From assembly GCF_001053185.1 (NCBI RefSeq), contig NZ_CSTD01000002.1, forward strand, positions 751,577 to 815,576: DNA of 64,000 nucleotides, in the 5' to 3' direction. The DNA comes from Mycobacterium bohemicum DSM 44277 (GTDB lineage: Bacteria; Actinomycetota; Actinomycetes; Mycobacteriales; Mycobacteriaceae). Each line of letters starts with the position of its first letter. The stretch's first letter is position 1. The position numbers and the translations under genes were made by a program. Under the pieces are notes generated by a model that ran no database searches, was not told where the DNA came from, and saw only the letters and a program-made list of their open reading frames with translations. Of the stretch, positions 63,076-64,000 are shown one piece after another.

Positions 63076-63900
63076 TCAGCGCAGTTCGGCGATCACCTTG
63101 GCGAAGGCGTCCAGGTTGTTGTCCTGGACCGTAAAGCTTGACAGCCCGTACTTTTCGCGGAGCCCGGACAGCGTGTCGGCCATCTCGCGGGGTGATCCGC
63201 TCAGGACCGAGGGCATCGACAGCAGCTGCTCGTCGGCCAGATCCGGTGCGTACTGGCGGGCCATGCGCAGTTCGGGGGCGGTTTCACCCTCCCGCGGCAT
63301 CGCGGTGATCACCATGTTGAGCTCCAACGGGTCGAACCGATCACCGGCCGCGTTACGGACGAACTCAATGCGCTCGGCCAGCGGGTCGTCGACATCGCGC
63401 ACCCTGGCGCCGGTCAGCCCGATGATGTCGGCGTGCCGGGCCGCCAGGGTGAGCACCCGGTCGCCGTTGCCGGCGATGAGGATCGGGGTCGTGGGGTGAT
63501 GCTGCTTCAGGTAGGTCGTCATGTGCTCGAGGTAGTCCACCCGCGCGCCCGCGCTCGGATACGGCAACTCCGCGGCCTCGAATTCCTCACGCACATAACC
63601 GGTTCCGAGACCGATCTCCAGGCGACCGTCGCTGAGCACGTCGAGCGCCTGCATATCGCGGCTGAGCAGGGCGGGCTTGTAGAAGGCGGCGTTGAGCACG
63701 TACATGCTCAGGCGGATCCTGCTCGTGACCATCGCGACCGCGGTGAGCGTCGGAAACGGTGCCGCCGCGCCCAGATGATCAGGGACGCAGAGGATGTCGT
63801 AGCCGAGATCTTCGGCCTTCTTCACCTTTTCGACCAGCGCCGCGCGCGACTTGATGAAACGCATGCTCAGCCCGAAGCGAAAATCCTTGGCCACCAACAA
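63076..63900 (-). CDS. LLM-class F420-dependent oxidoreductase
   Basis: A 274-aa luciferase-like protein. It reads FRFGLSMRFIKSRAALVEKV, ILCVPDHLGAAAPFPTLTAV, YVLNAAFYKPALLSRDMQAL, DGRLEIGLGTGYVREEFEAA and NMVITAMPREGE. It resembles the TIGR03621 subgroup of probable F420-dependent enzymes. The start codon is uncertain: TTG at 63900 or a GTG two codons later (VAKDFRFG). It lies just upstream of the tRNA gene on the same strand. Substrate unknown. Confidence 0.85.
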   Translation of the reverse strand: MLVAKDFRFGLSMRFIKSRAALVEKVKKAEDLGYDILCVPDHLGAAAPFPTLTAVAMVTSRIRLSMYVLNAAFYKPALLSRDMQALDVLSDGRLEIGLGTGYVREEFEAAELPYPSAGARVDYLEHMTTYLKQHHPTTPILIAGNGDRVLTLAARHADIIGLTGARVRDVDDPLAERIEFVRNAAGDRFDPLELNMVITAMPREGETAPELRMARQYAPDLADEQLLSMPSVLSGSPREMADTLSGLREKYGLSSFTVQDNNLDAFAKVIAELR

Positions 63901-63918
63901 CCTCCGTATCAGAAACAG

Positions 63919-64000
63919 TTACCAACTACGAGCCGCGTTCGCCAGGCTCCGGATCAGGGTGCCGGTGACCGGTGACAATCCGTCATCCCCGGGCAGCGGG
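63919..64000 (-). CDS. 3' end of a minus-strand gene entering from the right edge (tentative)
   Basis: One minus-strand frame is open from the window edge to a TAA at 63919-63921 and reads LPGDDGLSPVTGTLIRSLAN, then AARSW. This is too short to assign a family. It is listed only because the frame is open to the edge, is codon-plausible, and lies 18 bp before the LLM gene on the same strand. Confidence 0.3.
   Translation of the reverse strand, partial: PLPGDDGLSPVTGTLIRSLANAARSW

Overview
This is chromosomal DNA of a high-GC mycobacterium, most likely a slow grower. The order of the conserved genes follows the Mycobacterium tuberculosis block Rv0861c to Rv0914c almost throughout: xpb, a moa cluster, rpfA, cspB, sepH, serC, fprB, citA, gltA2, arfABC, prrAB, accD3, echA6, ctpE and a carotenoid oxygenase. 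Rv names were assigned by recalled family resemblance and synteny, not by a search. The species cannot be named from the sequence alone.

Layout. Positions 1-8.6 kb are accessory: F420-dependent (LLM-class) oxidoreductases, two PHBH-fold FAD monooxygenases, a Zn-ribbon/thiolase pair and an IS110-family element with a non-coding end that may encode a bridge RNA. Positions 8.6-17 kb hold the XPB helicase pair, molybdopterin genes on both sides of rpfA, and a 433-bp rpfA leader with a CRP-like site, a hairpin and a clear ydaO-type (c-di-AMP) riboswitch. Positions 17-19.1 kb hold a xi-class GST and a DUF559 nuclease-like gene bracketed by two copies of a 57-bp palindromic repeat. Positions 19.1-33.6 kb are core genes (sepH, serC, diiron oxygenase, fprB, two citrate synthases, pdxH). 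Positions 33.6-42.7 kb show several damaged genes: a carotenoid-desaturase-like gene split by a foreign 353-bp fragment, a shortened arfA, a greatly enlarged arfC, a monooxygenase relic and a frameshifted accD3. Positions 42.7-53.1 kb are core again (echA6, ctpE, an Rv0909/Rv0910-like toxin-antitoxin pair, a carotenoid oxygenase/thiolase/VOC operon). Positions 53.1-64 kb are accessory: a transporter, a secreted DUF4185 (GH183-like) protein, DUF732 exported proteins, SDRs, an alpha/beta-hydrolase-adenylate cyclase fusion, and an IS481-family element inserted exactly at the 3' end of tRNA-Arg(CCT) with a 15-bp target duplication.

The most interesting items are the DUF559 gene with its cognate-looking palindromes; the 18-bp-duplication insertion of a gene fragment in the desaturase gene; the tRNA-targeted IS481 element; the layered rpfA leader; and the cluster of small lesions (rpfA, the Rv0862c homologue, arfA, accD3), which means either reductive decay or local assembly error. 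No CRISPR array, phage or rRNA gene was seen.
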